From: Lachnospiraceae bacterium
GTDB taxonomy: Bacteria; Bacillota; Clostridia; Lachnospirales; Lachnospiraceae
Direction of reading: 5' to 3'
Length of the DNA stretch: 54,842 bases
Assembly (NCBI GenBank): GCA_015057275.1
Contig: SVEO01000013.1
Span: forward strand, 1 to 54,842
The position numbers and the translations under genes are program-made. The notes beneath the pieces were generated by a model. The model ran no database searches. It was not told the origin of the DNA and saw only the letters and a list, made by a program, of their open reading frames with translations. Numbering within the stretch: the first letter of the stretch is position 1; the number at the start of each line of letters is the position of its first letter. Of this stretch, positions 17,968-25,967 are shown in pieces.

Positions 17968-18705
17968 ATGTTACGATTCATAGTTATTATCTTGATGATT
18001 GTCATCTTCTTTCTCGTATTCAGCCTTCCGCTCTATCTCATCTTGTGGATTGTCGGCAAGCTGAAAGGATTGGAGACACGTAGCCGTTTTGCACAGGCAA
18101 TTGTCGCTTTCATTTTTCGACTGATTATCAAGCTCGCCGGTGTAAAGCTAACGGTACACGGTTTGGAGCATGTGCCAAAGGATAAAGCGATTGTGTATGT
18201 GGCAAATCATCGCGGATTTTTTGACATTATCATCGGTTATACGCTCGTGCCGGGCATTACCGGATTTATCGCAAAAAAAGAAGTGCAACACGTCCCGTTC
18301 TTAAGCTGGTGGATGTATTTCGTAAACTGCCTGTTCCTTGACCGCGACAATCTCAAAGAAGGTTTGAAGACGATTTTAGAAGGCATCAAGCGTTTAAAGA
18401 ATGGTATTTCCATTTTTGTATTCCCGGAGGGCACTCGTTCCCGCACCGACCGCATGTTGCCGTTTAAGGAAGGTACGATGAAGCTGGCTGAGAAGTCCGG
18501 CGCACCGATTGTTCCTGTCACATTCGTCGGCACAGGAGATATTTTTGAAAATCAGTTCCCGCGCGTCCGTCCGGGCCATATCATTGTTGACTTCGGCCAA
18601 CCGGTTTACATGCAGGAATTAGAGAAAGAGGAAAAACGTCATTTGGGCGCAAAGATGCAGGAAACCATCCAAAATACCTATGATCTTTTATTCCCACAAA
18701 AATAA
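17968..18705 (+). CDS. plsC: 1-acyl-sn-glycerol-3-phosphate acyltransferase (PlsC family)
   Basis: 245 residues. Transfers an acyl group to lysophosphatidic acid to give phosphatidic acid in membrane lipid synthesis. An N-terminal membrane helix precedes the NHxxxxD motif (His81 and Asp86, ANHRGFFD) and the substrate motif FPEGTRSR. GGAGG at 17952-17956 favours the ATG at 17968; a TTG at 17962 is an alternative. Monocistronic between its own promoter and another promoter downstream. Confidence 0.9.
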   Translation: MLRFIVIILMIVIFFLVFSLPLYLILWIVGKLKGLETRSRFAQAIVAFIFRLIIKLAGVKLTVHGLEHVPKDKAIVYVANHRGFFDIIIGYTLVPGITGFIAKKEVQHVPFLSWWMYFVNCLFLDRDNLKEGLKTILEGIKRLKNGISIFVFPEGTRSRTDRMLPFKEGTMKLAEKSGAPIVPVTFVGTGDIFENQFPRVRPGHIIVDFGQPVYMQELEKEEKRHLGAKMQETIQNTYDLLFPQK

Positions 18706-18719
18706 GAATCAAAAAATGA

Positions 18720-18748
18720 TTGTTTTTTCCCTCATTCAATGCTAGAAT
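18720..18748 (+). promoter_or_regulatory. Promoter for the following membrane protein gene
   Basis: TTGTTT (18720-18725), 17-base spacer, TAGAAT (18743-18748), about 35 bases before the ATG. Confidence 0.5.
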
Positions 18749-18782
18749 ATGCCTAGTTAAAATTTCATAGGAGGAATCGCTC

Positions 18783-19307
18783 ATGAATTGGATTGCAATT
18801 TTGCTCATCGCATTGTTATGTGTAGCAGCTTTTCTGGTTATTCATTTTCTCGGCATTAAGGTATTCCTGATTATTGCAGGTATCCTGATTGCTATTATGC
18901 TGATTGCTATCGTGGTACTTTACATACTTGGTAAGCGGGCGGAGAAAAAACAGGCCGAACAGCAGAAAACGATGGATGCGATGGCTCAGACCATGTCTAT
19001 GTTTATCATTGATAAGAAAATGATGAAGTTAAAGGATGCCGGCCTGCCGAAAATTGTTTACGAGAGCACACCGAAGTACGCACGCGGCTTTAAGATGCCA
19101 ATCGTAAAAGCGAAGGTTGGACCAAAGCCGATGAACTTTATTTGTGACGACAAGGTTTTCCGTACACTTCTGCCGAAGCAAGAAGTTAAGGCTACCGTAA
19201 GCGGTATCTACATTACCGCAGCAAAGAGAATTCGCGGTCCTGTGTATCAGGCGCCGGAAAAGAAAAAAGGCCTTTTCGCATCTTTAAAGAAAACAAAAGA
19301 TAAATAA
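18783..19307 (+). CDS. Small membrane-anchored protein, unknown function
   Basis: 174 residues. Two adjacent hydrophobic helices occupy about residues 3-55, followed by a charged helical stretch and a soluble domain of about 100 residues ending in a Lys-rich tail (KKKGLFASLKKTKDK). No known domain recognised. AGGAGG precedes the ATG, and the gene has its own promoter and terminator, so it is a real single-gene unit. Confidence 0.75.
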   Translation: MNWIAILLIALLCVAAFLVIHFLGIKVFLIIAGILIAIMLIAIVVLYILGKRAEKKQAEQQKTMDAMAQTMSMFIIDKKMMKLKDAGLPKIVYESTPKYARGFKMPIVKAKVGPKPMNFICDDKVFRTLLPKQEVKATVSGIYITAAKRIRGPVYQAPEKKKGLFASLKKTKDK

Positions 19308-19323
19308 GCTTTTGCTGAGAAAC

Positions 19324-19362
19324 AATAAGCCGGATGGTAAAAACCCATCCGGCTTATATTTT
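19324..19362. terminator. Bidirectional rho-independent terminator
   Basis: Stem AATAAGCCGGATGG pairs with CCATCCGGCTTAT around a 7-base loop, T-rich on the plus side and A-rich on the other, between convergent genes. Confidence 0.85.
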
Positions 19363-19395
19363 GCCTATATTGTCACTGGGGCTGCGCCACTCATC

Positions 19396-20085
19396 TTACG
19401 ACATGTATTCCCCGTTGTAAGATACTAATACTGCGTTTGCAACATCATCCATATCAGCGATTTTGTTCACGAATTCGGTTGCATCTGCTTTGAGGCGAAC
19501 CTCTAAGGTAAGCTCAATGCCCATTTTGGAAACGGATTTGGACTTAACTACCTTCTTTGCTACACTTTCCCCAATCGCTTTCATTACTTTTTCCTCTGCT
19601 GCTGCATTTGCGCAGTGCACAACAAAGATATAAGGAACCTGTCCCTTGCCCTTTAAGCAGGAGAAGATAATCAGTACAACTGCAATAAAGATGCAACCAA
19701 GAACTGCTAAGAAAATCAGGCCGGCACCGATGACAATACCGGAAGCGATTGCCCAAAATAAATAAGCAATTTCAATCGGCTCTTTAATTGCAGAACGAAA
19801 TCTGACGATGGATAATGCACCTACCATACCAAGAGAGAGCACAATGTTCGATGTTACCGCAAGAATCACGAACGTTGCAATCATCGTCAGCGCTACAAGA
19901 GATAGCCCAAAGCTGGATGAATACATAACGCCTGCATATGTGAACTTGTACACATAGCGGATTAAAAGACCGATGACAATGGCCAGTGCCATTGCGATAA
20001 TTAAATCGCCGTAAGCGACGGAGCTTGACTGCTCCAAAAAGTTTGACTTAAAAATGTCTGTGAAATTTGTGGTTGCTAAAATCAT
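19396..20085 (-). CDS. DUF4956 membrane protein
   Basis: 229 residues. Three to four membrane helices in the first ~150 residues include GLLIRYVYKFTYAGVMYSSS and IVRFRSAIKEPIEIAYLFWA, the hallmark of DUF4956. A small C-terminal alpha/beta domain (about 155-229) looks cytoplasmic. In many Firmicutes this family is encoded beside a VTC-type polyphosphate polymerase gene, as here (27 bases upstream), so the two probably act together at the membrane. Its biochemical role is not established. Confidence 0.82.
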   Translation of the reverse strand: MILATTNFTDIFKSNFLEQSSSVAYGDLIIAMALAIVIGLLIRYVYKFTYAGVMYSSSFGLSLVALTMIATFVILAVTSNIVLSLGMVGALSIVRFRSAIKEPIEIAYLFWAIASGIVIGAGLIFLAVLGCIFIAVVLIIFSCLKGKGQVPYIFVVHCANAAAEEKVMKAIGESVAKKVVKSKSVSKMGIELTLEVRLKADATEFVNKIADMDDVANAVLVSYNGEYMS

Positions 20086-20112
20086 AATTGTAATTCCTTC
20101 CCTAATACTTTT

Positions 20113-20817
20113 TTATCCGTAAATACGGGCCACCGCATATTTGGAGTATGCGGACGTTCTTGCCCTCTCCACCTGCACGATGTTGCGAATGACTTCCGGT
20201 AAAAATTCGTCATACTTTACTTCCAGTACGATTTCATTGCCGGTTGACATCGTCGCCATGTCAGGGTCTAAGAAACGTTCCTCATGAAGTCCCGTGCGAA
20301 TCTCGCTGTCAAGGGTAACTCTCACATTGCCCGGTTCGAAAACGAATGGCTCTCTTAAATACTCAACAACCGTCTTCGGTCTTAACTCCTGATATTGGAT
20401 CTTTGAATAAAACTCTGTCAGCAGACCGTCATTTCGCTGTAGCATCCACTCCATGTCACCGTTTAAAAGCTTCTCACACTCCTCTTTTGTGATTTTTGTG
20501 CTGACTTTGCCGCATAAGCCGTTTACCTTGGATTTTTTTTCCAGACGTATGAAAGATAAATCATCATTGTAAAAACGAATGCGAAACTTTTCACGGTGAT
20601 TGATACCATCCAACTTTTCTTTCAGCGCTTTGTCGTAGACGTTATCAAAATACAGGCTCCGTATCCGATAGATACCGTCCGCCCCTGCATTCTTATCACG
20701 CTTCGCTACGGCACTCAGTCTCGCCCGCAGCGCCAGATAGTCCGCATATGTGATAACATGCTTATACTCGTGACGATATTTTTTCGGTTGCGTAGAATAA
20801 ACCGCGGTTTCTTTCAC
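20113..20817 (-). CDS. VTC-domain polyphosphate polymerase-like protein
   Basis: 234 residues, GTG start at 20817 placed by GGGGAGG 5 bases upstream; further in-frame sequence upstream is non-coding. The VTC tunnel-fold motifs are visible: YRHEYKHVI, RIRSLYFDN, REKFRIRFYN, LEKKSKVNG with lysines lining the tunnel, and VLEVKYDEFLP. In yeast, VTC4 makes polyphosphate from ATP; bacterial single-domain relatives are inferred to act likewise. Paired with DUF4956 downstream. No CotH-like kinase gene, a frequent third partner, is present. Confidence 0.85.
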   Translation of the reverse strand: MKETAVYSTQPKKYRHEYKHVITYADYLALRARLSAVAKRDKNAGADGIYRIRSLYFDNVYDKALKEKLDGINHREKFRIRFYNDDLSFIRLEKKSKVNGLCGKVSTKITKEECEKLLNGDMEWMLQRNDGLLTEFYSKIQYQELRPKTVVEYLREPFVFEPGNVRVTLDSEIRTGLHEERFLDPDMATMSTGNEIVLEVKYDEFLPEVIRNIVQVERARTSAYSKYAVARIYG

Positions 20818-20919
20818 GTTTACCTCCCCTCTACCGGTAATCGGCTCTTTTCTTTGACTTCTATCATACCAAAAAATTAGCAAAATGTGTGAAAAATTTG
20901 AGAAATTTTTGCAAAAGAT

Positions 20920-20948
20920 TTGTTTTTTTTCTGCATTTACGTTATAAT
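20920..20948 (+). promoter_or_regulatory. Promoter for the PduL gene
   Basis: TTGTTT (20920-20925), 17-base spacer, TATAAT (20943-20948), about 38 bases before the ATG. Confidence 0.65.
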
Positions 20949-20985
20949 ACACTGGATATTTCACAAATTTATGACGGAGGTGTCT

Positions 20986-21603
20986 ATGCAAGATCATTTA
21001 AGCACAGTAAAAGTGGAAATTTCCGCCAGACATGCTCATTTAAGTAAAGAAGATTTTATCACTCTTTTCGGTAAAGAGGAGATGACGAAAAAAAAAGATT
21101 TGTTCCAACCGGGACAGTTTGTATGTGAAGAGTTCGTGGAAGTGATTGGACCAAAAAATTCCTTCGGAAGGTTTGCGATTATCGGTCCATTCCGCAAGGA
21201 ATCTCAAGTTGAAATCAGTATGACCGATTCGTTTACCTTGGGTATCGATGCAGTCATTCGCGAATCGGGTGTTTTAGCTGATACCCCGGGTTGCATATTA
21301 AAAGGTACGGCAGGTATGGTTGCACTTGACCACGGTGTCATTGTCTCGAAGCGTCATGTTCATCTGACACCGGAAACCGCCCGCGACATGCAGCTTACGG
21401 ACGGCGAAATTGTAAATGTATTGCTCGAATCCGACGAACGCCAGGCTATTTTCGGTGACGTCGTAGCAAGAGTCAGTTCATCGTATTTGGATGCGGTTCA
21501 TATCGACACCGACGAGGCAAATGCCTGCGGTTTATCCGTGCTGTCGCGTAAGCAGCCGGGATACGAATTAACCGGTCGTATCATCCGCGGAGCCCTGGTT
21601 TAA
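20986..21603 (+). CDS. pduL: Phosphate acyltransferase, PduL family
   Basis: 205 residues. Converts acyl-CoA (acetyl or propanoyl) and phosphate to acyl phosphate. The two zinc/active-site motifs of the duplicated PduL fold are visible: ISARHAHLS near the start and VSKRHVHLTP in the middle, with LGIDAVIRESG between. It lacks an N-terminal encapsulation helix and no microcompartment or acetate kinase genes are near, suggesting a free cytosolic phosphotransacetylase. ATG at 20986 has GGAGG 6 bases upstream. Its 3' end overlaps the convergent Hpt gene by 36 bases. Confidence 0.9.
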   Translation: MQDHLSTVKVEISARHAHLSKEDFITLFGKEEMTKKKDLFQPGQFVCEEFVEVIGPKNSFGRFAIIGPFRKESQVEISMTDSFTLGIDAVIRESGVLADTPGCILKGTAGMVALDHGVIVSKRHVHLTPETARDMQLTDGEIVNVLLESDERQAIFGDVVARVSSSYLDAVHIDTDEANACGLSVLSRKQPGYELTGRIIRGALV

Positions 21604-21987
21604 ATTTATAAGGAGACAGATTCTCCGATATTCTTTTTCTATTTCAGCATATAGTGCGCCGACCTGTGAAAGTTTTTCTTCTGCACTTCCGTCGGCGCAC
21701 ATAAGTTTTACTACATCATCCGCCAAGGTGAACAACTGCATAAAACCGAGTGAACCCACAACGCCTTTTAAAGTATGGAAAAGACGTCTCAACTTCTCCA
21801 CAAGCACCTCGGTCGGTTCTGTTTTTCCTGCAATATATTGCTCCATCACACTCTGTATCCCTGCAAATGTTGCATCTTCCAGAAATAAGTTACAATATTT
21901 GATATACATGTCTTCCCGATTCAAAAAACGCGGGAGAACCTTGTCTTTTTCTATCCTCAACTGATTACAAAATGTATCAAAATCCAT
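21568..21987 (-). CDS. Histidine phosphotransfer (Hpt) domain protein
   Basis: 139 residues, almost wholly helical. His71 in LFHTLKGVVGSLGF is the phosphorylated residue of an Hpt four-helix bundle. Such proteins shuttle phosphate between receiver domains. It lies 18 bases downstream of a hybrid kinase whose C-terminal receiver is the natural donor. The stop overlaps the end of the convergent pduL gene. CGGAGGAG-like site before the ATG. Confidence 0.88.
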   Translation of the reverse strand: MDFDTFCNQLRIEKDKVLPRFLNREDMYIKYCNLFLEDATFAGIQSVMEQYIAGKTEPTEVLVEKLRRLFHTLKGVVGSLGFMQLFTLADDVVKLMCADGSAEEKLSQVGALYAEIEKEYRRICLLINLNQGSADDTTG

Positions 21988-22005
21988 AACATTCTCCTCC
22001 GTTCC

Positions 22006-23403
22006 TTAAAGATCCAGCCATTTTACCAGTATTGCCGTAAGCGCCTCTATTTCAATCGGTTTTACAAGATAATCGTTCATACCTGCCGCCATCGCCCGGT
22101 ACATATCTTTTGGAAATGCATTGGCGGTTACGGCAATAATCGGCGTTATTTCTCCGCGAAGTTCCGCCGAGTCATCCGCTTCCATTTTGCGGATGATACG
22201 CGTTATCTCATAACCATCTTGACCTGAGAGCTGCACATCCATAAAGATCAGGTCAAATCGTTCTTTTTGTGCCCGTTTTGATTGTAATATTTCTAAAGCC
22301 TGCTCGCCACTTTCCGCTGTCGTAACTTTAGCACCGCATGTTCCGATTAACTCTTCAGCAATTTTGCGATTCAACAGGTTGTCCTCTACCAGGAGAATTT
22401 TCTTGTCTGCTCCTGCAATTTCATGAAGGTTCTTTTTCTTTCCCTCAGCAATAAATTTCGAGTAAGTTTCATTTTTATTCTCTGCAGTGTACTCCGGTTC
22501 CATCGCTTTCCTTAGGTGCAACGCAATTTTTACCTGAGTACCCTCACCCGGACGGCTTTCCACTTCAATAGTTCCATTCATCTGTTCCACGATTCCTTTA
22601 ACAATCGACATCCCAAGTCCGCTTCCCGGAATGTCTCTTGTTTCCTTACCGCGTTCAAATGGAATAAATATTTTCCTTAGGCATTCTTCATCCATACCAA
22701 TGCCTTCGTCTTCAATCAGAAATTCAAAATATATCTCGCCACTGATTATAGAATTCTTTTCATAAGCATCGAACCGAATCTTACCACCATCCGGCGTATA
22801 CTTGATGGCATTTTCCAACACGTTTAACAACACTTTCCCCAGTTGCCTCTCGTCTCCGAGCACATGCACGTTGGAAAGTCCTTTGCCGGAAAACTGCAAT
22901 GTGTGACCCTTTCTCGCAAGTTCCGTCTGAAGCAATCGGCAAATACTTTGCAGAAATATATCCATAGAAAAATTTTGTTCCGATAATGTGGATTTTCCGC
23001 TTTCTATTTGTGACATTTCAATAATCTCATTGCACAGCGACAGAAGATATCTTCCCGAAAGTTGAATTTGATCCAAATACTCACTCATTTTATCGGTAAG
23101 TTCTTCTTGCCTGGCCAAATTAACCAACCCGAGAATGGCATTGAGCGGTGTGCGAATGTCATGTGAGATATTCGACAAAAAAGTGCTCTTCGCACGGTTA
23201 GCATCCTGCGCCAGCAAAAGTTCCCGCTCTAAAATTTCCTTTTGATCCTCCTCTTTACAAATCTGCTCCTCGATATCCTTAATCATCATAGTGGCTGTCC
23301 TCAGTCTTCCCATCAACATATTTGTCCCTAATGATTTGCACAAGCATATTATGATTTTCTCCATCCACATACTGTCTGTGCCGTCATATCTCTTATCATG
23401 CAT
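22006..23403 (-). CDS. Sensorless hybrid histidine kinase with receiver domain
   Basis: 465 residues. A short N-terminus without membrane helices and a coiled coil (about 40-75) lead directly to HisKA with His81 in ISHDIRTPLN. The ATPase domain shows ENAIKYTPDGG, EDEGIGMDEE and GSGLGMSIVKG. A receiver follows, with phospho-acceptor Asp389 in IFMDVQLSG and Lys in DYLVKPIE. There is no input domain, so it would need to sense through partners or the cytosolic N-terminus. AAAAGGAG precedes the ATG. Operonic with Hpt; divergent from the REC/SARP-like regulator. Confidence 0.9.
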   Translation of the reverse strand: MHDKRYDGTDSMWMEKIIICLCKSLGTNMLMGRLRTATMMIKDIEEQICKEEDQKEILERELLLAQDANRAKSTFLSNISHDIRTPLNAILGLVNLARQEELTDKMSEYLDQIQLSGRYLLSLCNEIIEMSQIESGKSTLSEQNFSMDIFLQSICRLLQTELARKGHTLQFSGKGLSNVHVLGDERQLGKVLLNVLENAIKYTPDGGKIRFDAYEKNSIISGEIYFEFLIEDEGIGMDEECLRKIFIPFERGKETRDIPGSGLGMSIVKGIVEQMNGTIEVESRPGEGTQVKIALHLRKAMEPEYTAENKNETYSKFIAEGKKKNLHEIAGADKKILLVEDNLLNRKIAEELIGTCGAKVTTAESGEQALEILQSKRAQKERFDLIFMDVQLSGQDGYEITRIIRKMEADDSAELRGEITPIIAVTANAFPKDMYRAMAAGMNDYLVKPIEIEALTAILVKWLDL

Positions 23404-23530
23404 ATCTCCTTTTCTCTACATACTTCTTCCTTTTACCGCATTAAAACATATAGTTTTATGAATTATAACATTGTAACACATAAAATCCAACTACCAACTC
23501 TAATAAATCGCTATTTCTAGCCATTTTTCT

Positions 23531-23557
23531 ATCGACATAAAATGACATTATTCGACA
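23531..23557 (+). promoter_or_regulatory. 0A-box-like sites upstream of the regulator promoter
   Basis: TTCGACA (23551-23557) is the exact reverse complement of the Spo0A box TGTCGAA; ATCGACA (23531-23537) is a one-mismatch copy 20 bases away. Both lie just upstream of the -35 of the regulator gene at 23666, in the divergent region with the hybrid kinase. Confidence 0.5.
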
Positions 23558-23568
23558 CGAGAAAACTA

Positions 23569-23597
23569 TTGACTTTTCCGCTAATGTTTGTTATTGA
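23569..23597 (+). promoter_or_regulatory. Promoter for the REC/SARP-like regulator
   Basis: TTGACT (23569-23574), 17-base spacer, TATTGA (23592-23597). Confidence 0.55.
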
Positions 23598-23665
23598 ATA
23601 GTAAAAAAGCTTTTTGCAATCACACGCCAAAGCATAAAGAATAAACGAATCATATGGAGTTTTTA

Positions 23666-24454
23666 ATGCTTAAAACAATTTTAGTCGATGATAATCCTTT
23701 TTCTCTTCAGCTTCTTTACGATACTTGCTGCAAATCAAATAAAATATCTATTGACGGTGCTTTTACAGATTCGTTGGAGGCGCTGGCATATACCCGTACG
23801 CATTCGGTCGATTTTGCTTTCCTTGACATCGAAATGCCGATTCTTGATGGACTTAATTTAGCAAAACTACTGCGTAAAACCTCTCCGGGAATTGTAATTA
23901 TTTTTGTAACTGTTAGGGAGGATCGTTGTCTGGATGCATTTCGCATAAAAGCAGATTATTATATCAGGAAACCTTTTCAATCAGATGATATTGTGGATGC
24001 AATTGATCGTGCCGAACTTCTTGCCGCTCGTTTAGCGGTAAAACCGTTTATTCACACCTTTGGTCGATTTGATGTATTCTATGAAGATCATGTATTGCAT
24101 TTTCCGAATGCAAAATCAAAAGAACTCTTTGCTCTGTGCATTGACCGTCAGGGTGGTGACGTAACTATGGAGGAGGCCATCGATGTGCTGTGGCCGGAGA
24201 AGCCGTATGATGAGCGTGTGAAAGCACTATACCGAAAAGCGGTTATGAGTTTAAGAATTGTACTGAATGATGCCGGTATATCACATATTTTCGATAGTAA
24301 TCGTGGTTTATGTCACGTTCATTCTTCCGCCATTACTTGTGATTATTACGACTTTTTAGCTGGAAAACCGTACGCAATTGCCGCATTTCGTCAGGAATAC
24401 ATGTTTGAATACTCCTGGGCTGAGGCAACAACTGCAAAACTTTGCGCAAAGTAA
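23666..24454 (+). CDS. Response regulator with SARP-like winged-helix output
   Basis: 262 residues. The receiver has Asp8/Asp9, phospho-acceptor Asp54 in AFLDIEMP and Lys in YYIRKPF. From about 133 the output domain (HTFGRFDVF, KSKELFALCIDRQGG, EAIDVLWPE, YRKAVMSLRIVL) follows the pattern of the winged helix in SARP/OmpR-like activators. The bacterial transcriptional activation helices of full SARPs are shortened or missing. ATG at 23666 has GGAG 6 bases upstream. Divergent from the hybrid kinase and Hpt genes, and a natural endpoint for their phosphorelay. Confidence 0.82.
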   Translation: MLKTILVDDNPFSLQLLYDTCCKSNKISIDGAFTDSLEALAYTRTHSVDFAFLDIEMPILDGLNLAKLLRKTSPGIVIIFVTVREDRCLDAFRIKADYYIRKPFQSDDIVDAIDRAELLAARLAVKPFIHTFGRFDVFYEDHVLHFPNAKSKELFALCIDRQGGDVTMEEAIDVLWPEKPYDERVKALYRKAVMSLRIVLNDAGISHIFDSNRGLCHVHSSAITCDYYDFLAGKPYAIAAFRQEYMFEYSWAEATTAKLCAK

Positions 24455-24543
24455 TATATTCACCCATATTTTGTTAAAAAAATTTTCATTCTTTCGAAAA
24501 ATAAAAGTTTTTCCTACTTTTCTCGATTTTCTTCTCCAAATAT

Positions 24544-24565
24544 AGTAACACTTTAGTTACACTTT
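24544..24565 (+). promoter_or_regulatory. Tandem 11-bp repeat upstream of the Spo0A-C gene
   Basis: AGTAACACTTT (24544-24554) is followed immediately by AGTTACACTTT, one mismatch in 11. GTAAC and GTTAC also form a dyad. About 50 bases before the ATG; a likely regulator binding site of unknown owner. Confidence 0.45.
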
Positions 24566-24613
24566 TGATGATACAGTAAGCCCCACAAAGAATTGTTGGA
24601 GGAGAGAATAAAT

Positions 24614-25144
24614 ATGAATTTTCAAACACAAACTGTTACTATGCAGGAAATCGAGCAGCTTTTAAAGCAGGGTGGACAGCCGGTTATCTTTTTTGTCAAC
24701 GGTGACTCATCCGCTCTCTTGCAACCGACTCTAGCTACAAATATTCAAGCGACTACCGGCTACGAGGCTGCAACTGCTATCACAAATGATAATAAATCTT
24801 ATGAGATGATGCTGAGCAACTATTTGCATCAGTTAGGCATCCCAGCACATATTAAAGGATATGAGTACATAAAAAAGGCGATTGAGCTTGCGATGCAGAA
24901 TGCCTCCATTCTGCGCTCCATCACCAAGGAACTTTATCCGGATATTGCGAAATGCTATGGGACAACCCCTTCCCGTGTAGAGCGTGCCATCCGCCATGCA
25001 ATTGAAACCGCGTGGAATCGCGGCAGCATTGAACTGCAGGACGATTTATTCGGCACTACTATCAGCAATATGAAAGGGAAACCGACAAACGGAGAATTTA
25101 TCGCCATGATTGCCGAGAAATTCCGTTTACAGACAGTCGCGTAA
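24614..25144 (+). CDS. Receiver-less Spo0A C-terminal domain protein
   Basis: 176 residues. Residues ~67-173 match the DNA-binding effector domain of the sporulation regulator Spo0[49 protein letters not shown] (recognition helix region about 118-134) and [15 protein letters not shown]. The recognition helix is almost identical to that of Spo0A, so 0A-box binding is expected. The N-terminal ~66 residues are not a receiver (too short, no acidic pocket) and are unrecognised. ATG at 24614 has GGAGGAGAG upstream. Not the master Spo0A itself, which would be about 260 residues with a receiver. Confidence 0.85.
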   Translation: MNFQTQTVTMQEIEQLLKQGGQPVIFFVNGDSSALLQPTLATNIQATTGYEAATAITNDNKSYEMMLSNYLHQLGIPAHIKGYEYIKKAIELAMQNASILRSITKELYPDIAKCYGTTPSRVERAIRHAIETAWNRGSIELQDDLFGTTISNMKGKPTNGEFIAMIAEKFRLQTVA

Positions 25145-25151
25145 GATTTAT

Positions 25152-25183
25152 AAAAAATGCCGGGCGCATTGCCCGGCATTTTT
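25152..25183. terminator. Bidirectional rho-independent terminator
   Basis: AAAAAATGCCGGGC and GCCCGGCATTTTT pair around a 4-base loop between convergent genes. Confidence 0.9.
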
Positions 25184-25184
25184 A

Positions 25185-25949
25185 TTATCTTTCTGTATAT
25201 CGCTTTAAGAACACCTTTGTTCTCTCATTCTTTGGATTACCAAATACTTCTTCCGGTGCCCCCTCTTCAACAATGACACCGCCATCCATGAATATGACGC
25301 GATCCGCCACATCTCTGGCAAACTCCATCTCGTGGGTCACTACTACCATCGTCATTTTCTCTTCCGCAAGCTGCTTCATAACCTTTAGGATTTCTCCGGT
25401 CAATTCTGGATCAAGCGCAGAAGTTGGCTCGTCGAAAAATAGAATCTGCGGATTCAATGCTAGCGCACGCGCAATTGACACACGCTGTTGCTGTCCGCCG
25501 GAAAGCTCACAAGGATAAGCATTTTCCTTCCCTTCCAATCCCATCTTTTCAAGAAGCTCCATCGCAATCTGCTGCACCTCTTCCTTACTCTTTTTCATCA
25601 CAAGCATCGGAGGCTCCATAATATTTTTCAGCACGCTGTAGTGCGGAAAGAGATTAAAATTTTGAAACACAAGACCGATATCGAGGCGAATTTTGCGCAA
25701 AATATTCTTGTTTGCATATTTTACCTTTTCACTTGCTGCCGACACAATCATGTCATTACCGCATATTTTAATCGTACCGCCATTCACCTTTTCTAACTGG
25801 TTGATACAGCGTAAAAGCGTCGATTTACCGCTGCCGGACGGGCCGATAATGGCAACCACTTCACCCGCGTTCACGTCAAAGGAAATATCGGAAATGACCG
25901 TCGTGTCGCCAAAACTCTTTTTTAAGTTGCGTACTTCTAAAATTGCCAT
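25185..25949 (-). CDS. Polar amino-acid ABC transporter, ATP-binding protein
   Basis: 254-residue ATPase of the GlnQ/ArtP type. Walker [10 protein letters not shown]-loop [10 protein letters not shown], signature LSGGQQQR, Walker [14 protein letters not shown] and H-loop VVTHEMEFA are all present. Last gene of a three-gene unit after permease and binding protein; drives uptake across the cytoplasmic membrane. Substrate cannot be fixed from sequence; polar or sulfur amino acids are likely for the family. Confidence 0.92.
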   Translation of the reverse strand: MAILEVRNLKKSFGDTTVISDISFDVNAGEVVAIIGPSGSGKSTLLRCINQLEKVNGGTIKICGNDMIVSAASEKVKYANKNILRKIRLDIGLVFQNFNLFPHYSVLKNIMEPPMLVMKKSKEEVQQIAMELLEKMGLEGKENAYPCELSGGQQQRVSIARALALNPQILFFDEPTSALDPELTGEILKVMKQLAEEKMTMVVVTHEMEFARDVADRVIFMDGGVIVEEGAPEEVFGNPKNERTKVFLKRYTER

Positions 25950-25967
25950 ACTTCTTCATCCCCCTGC

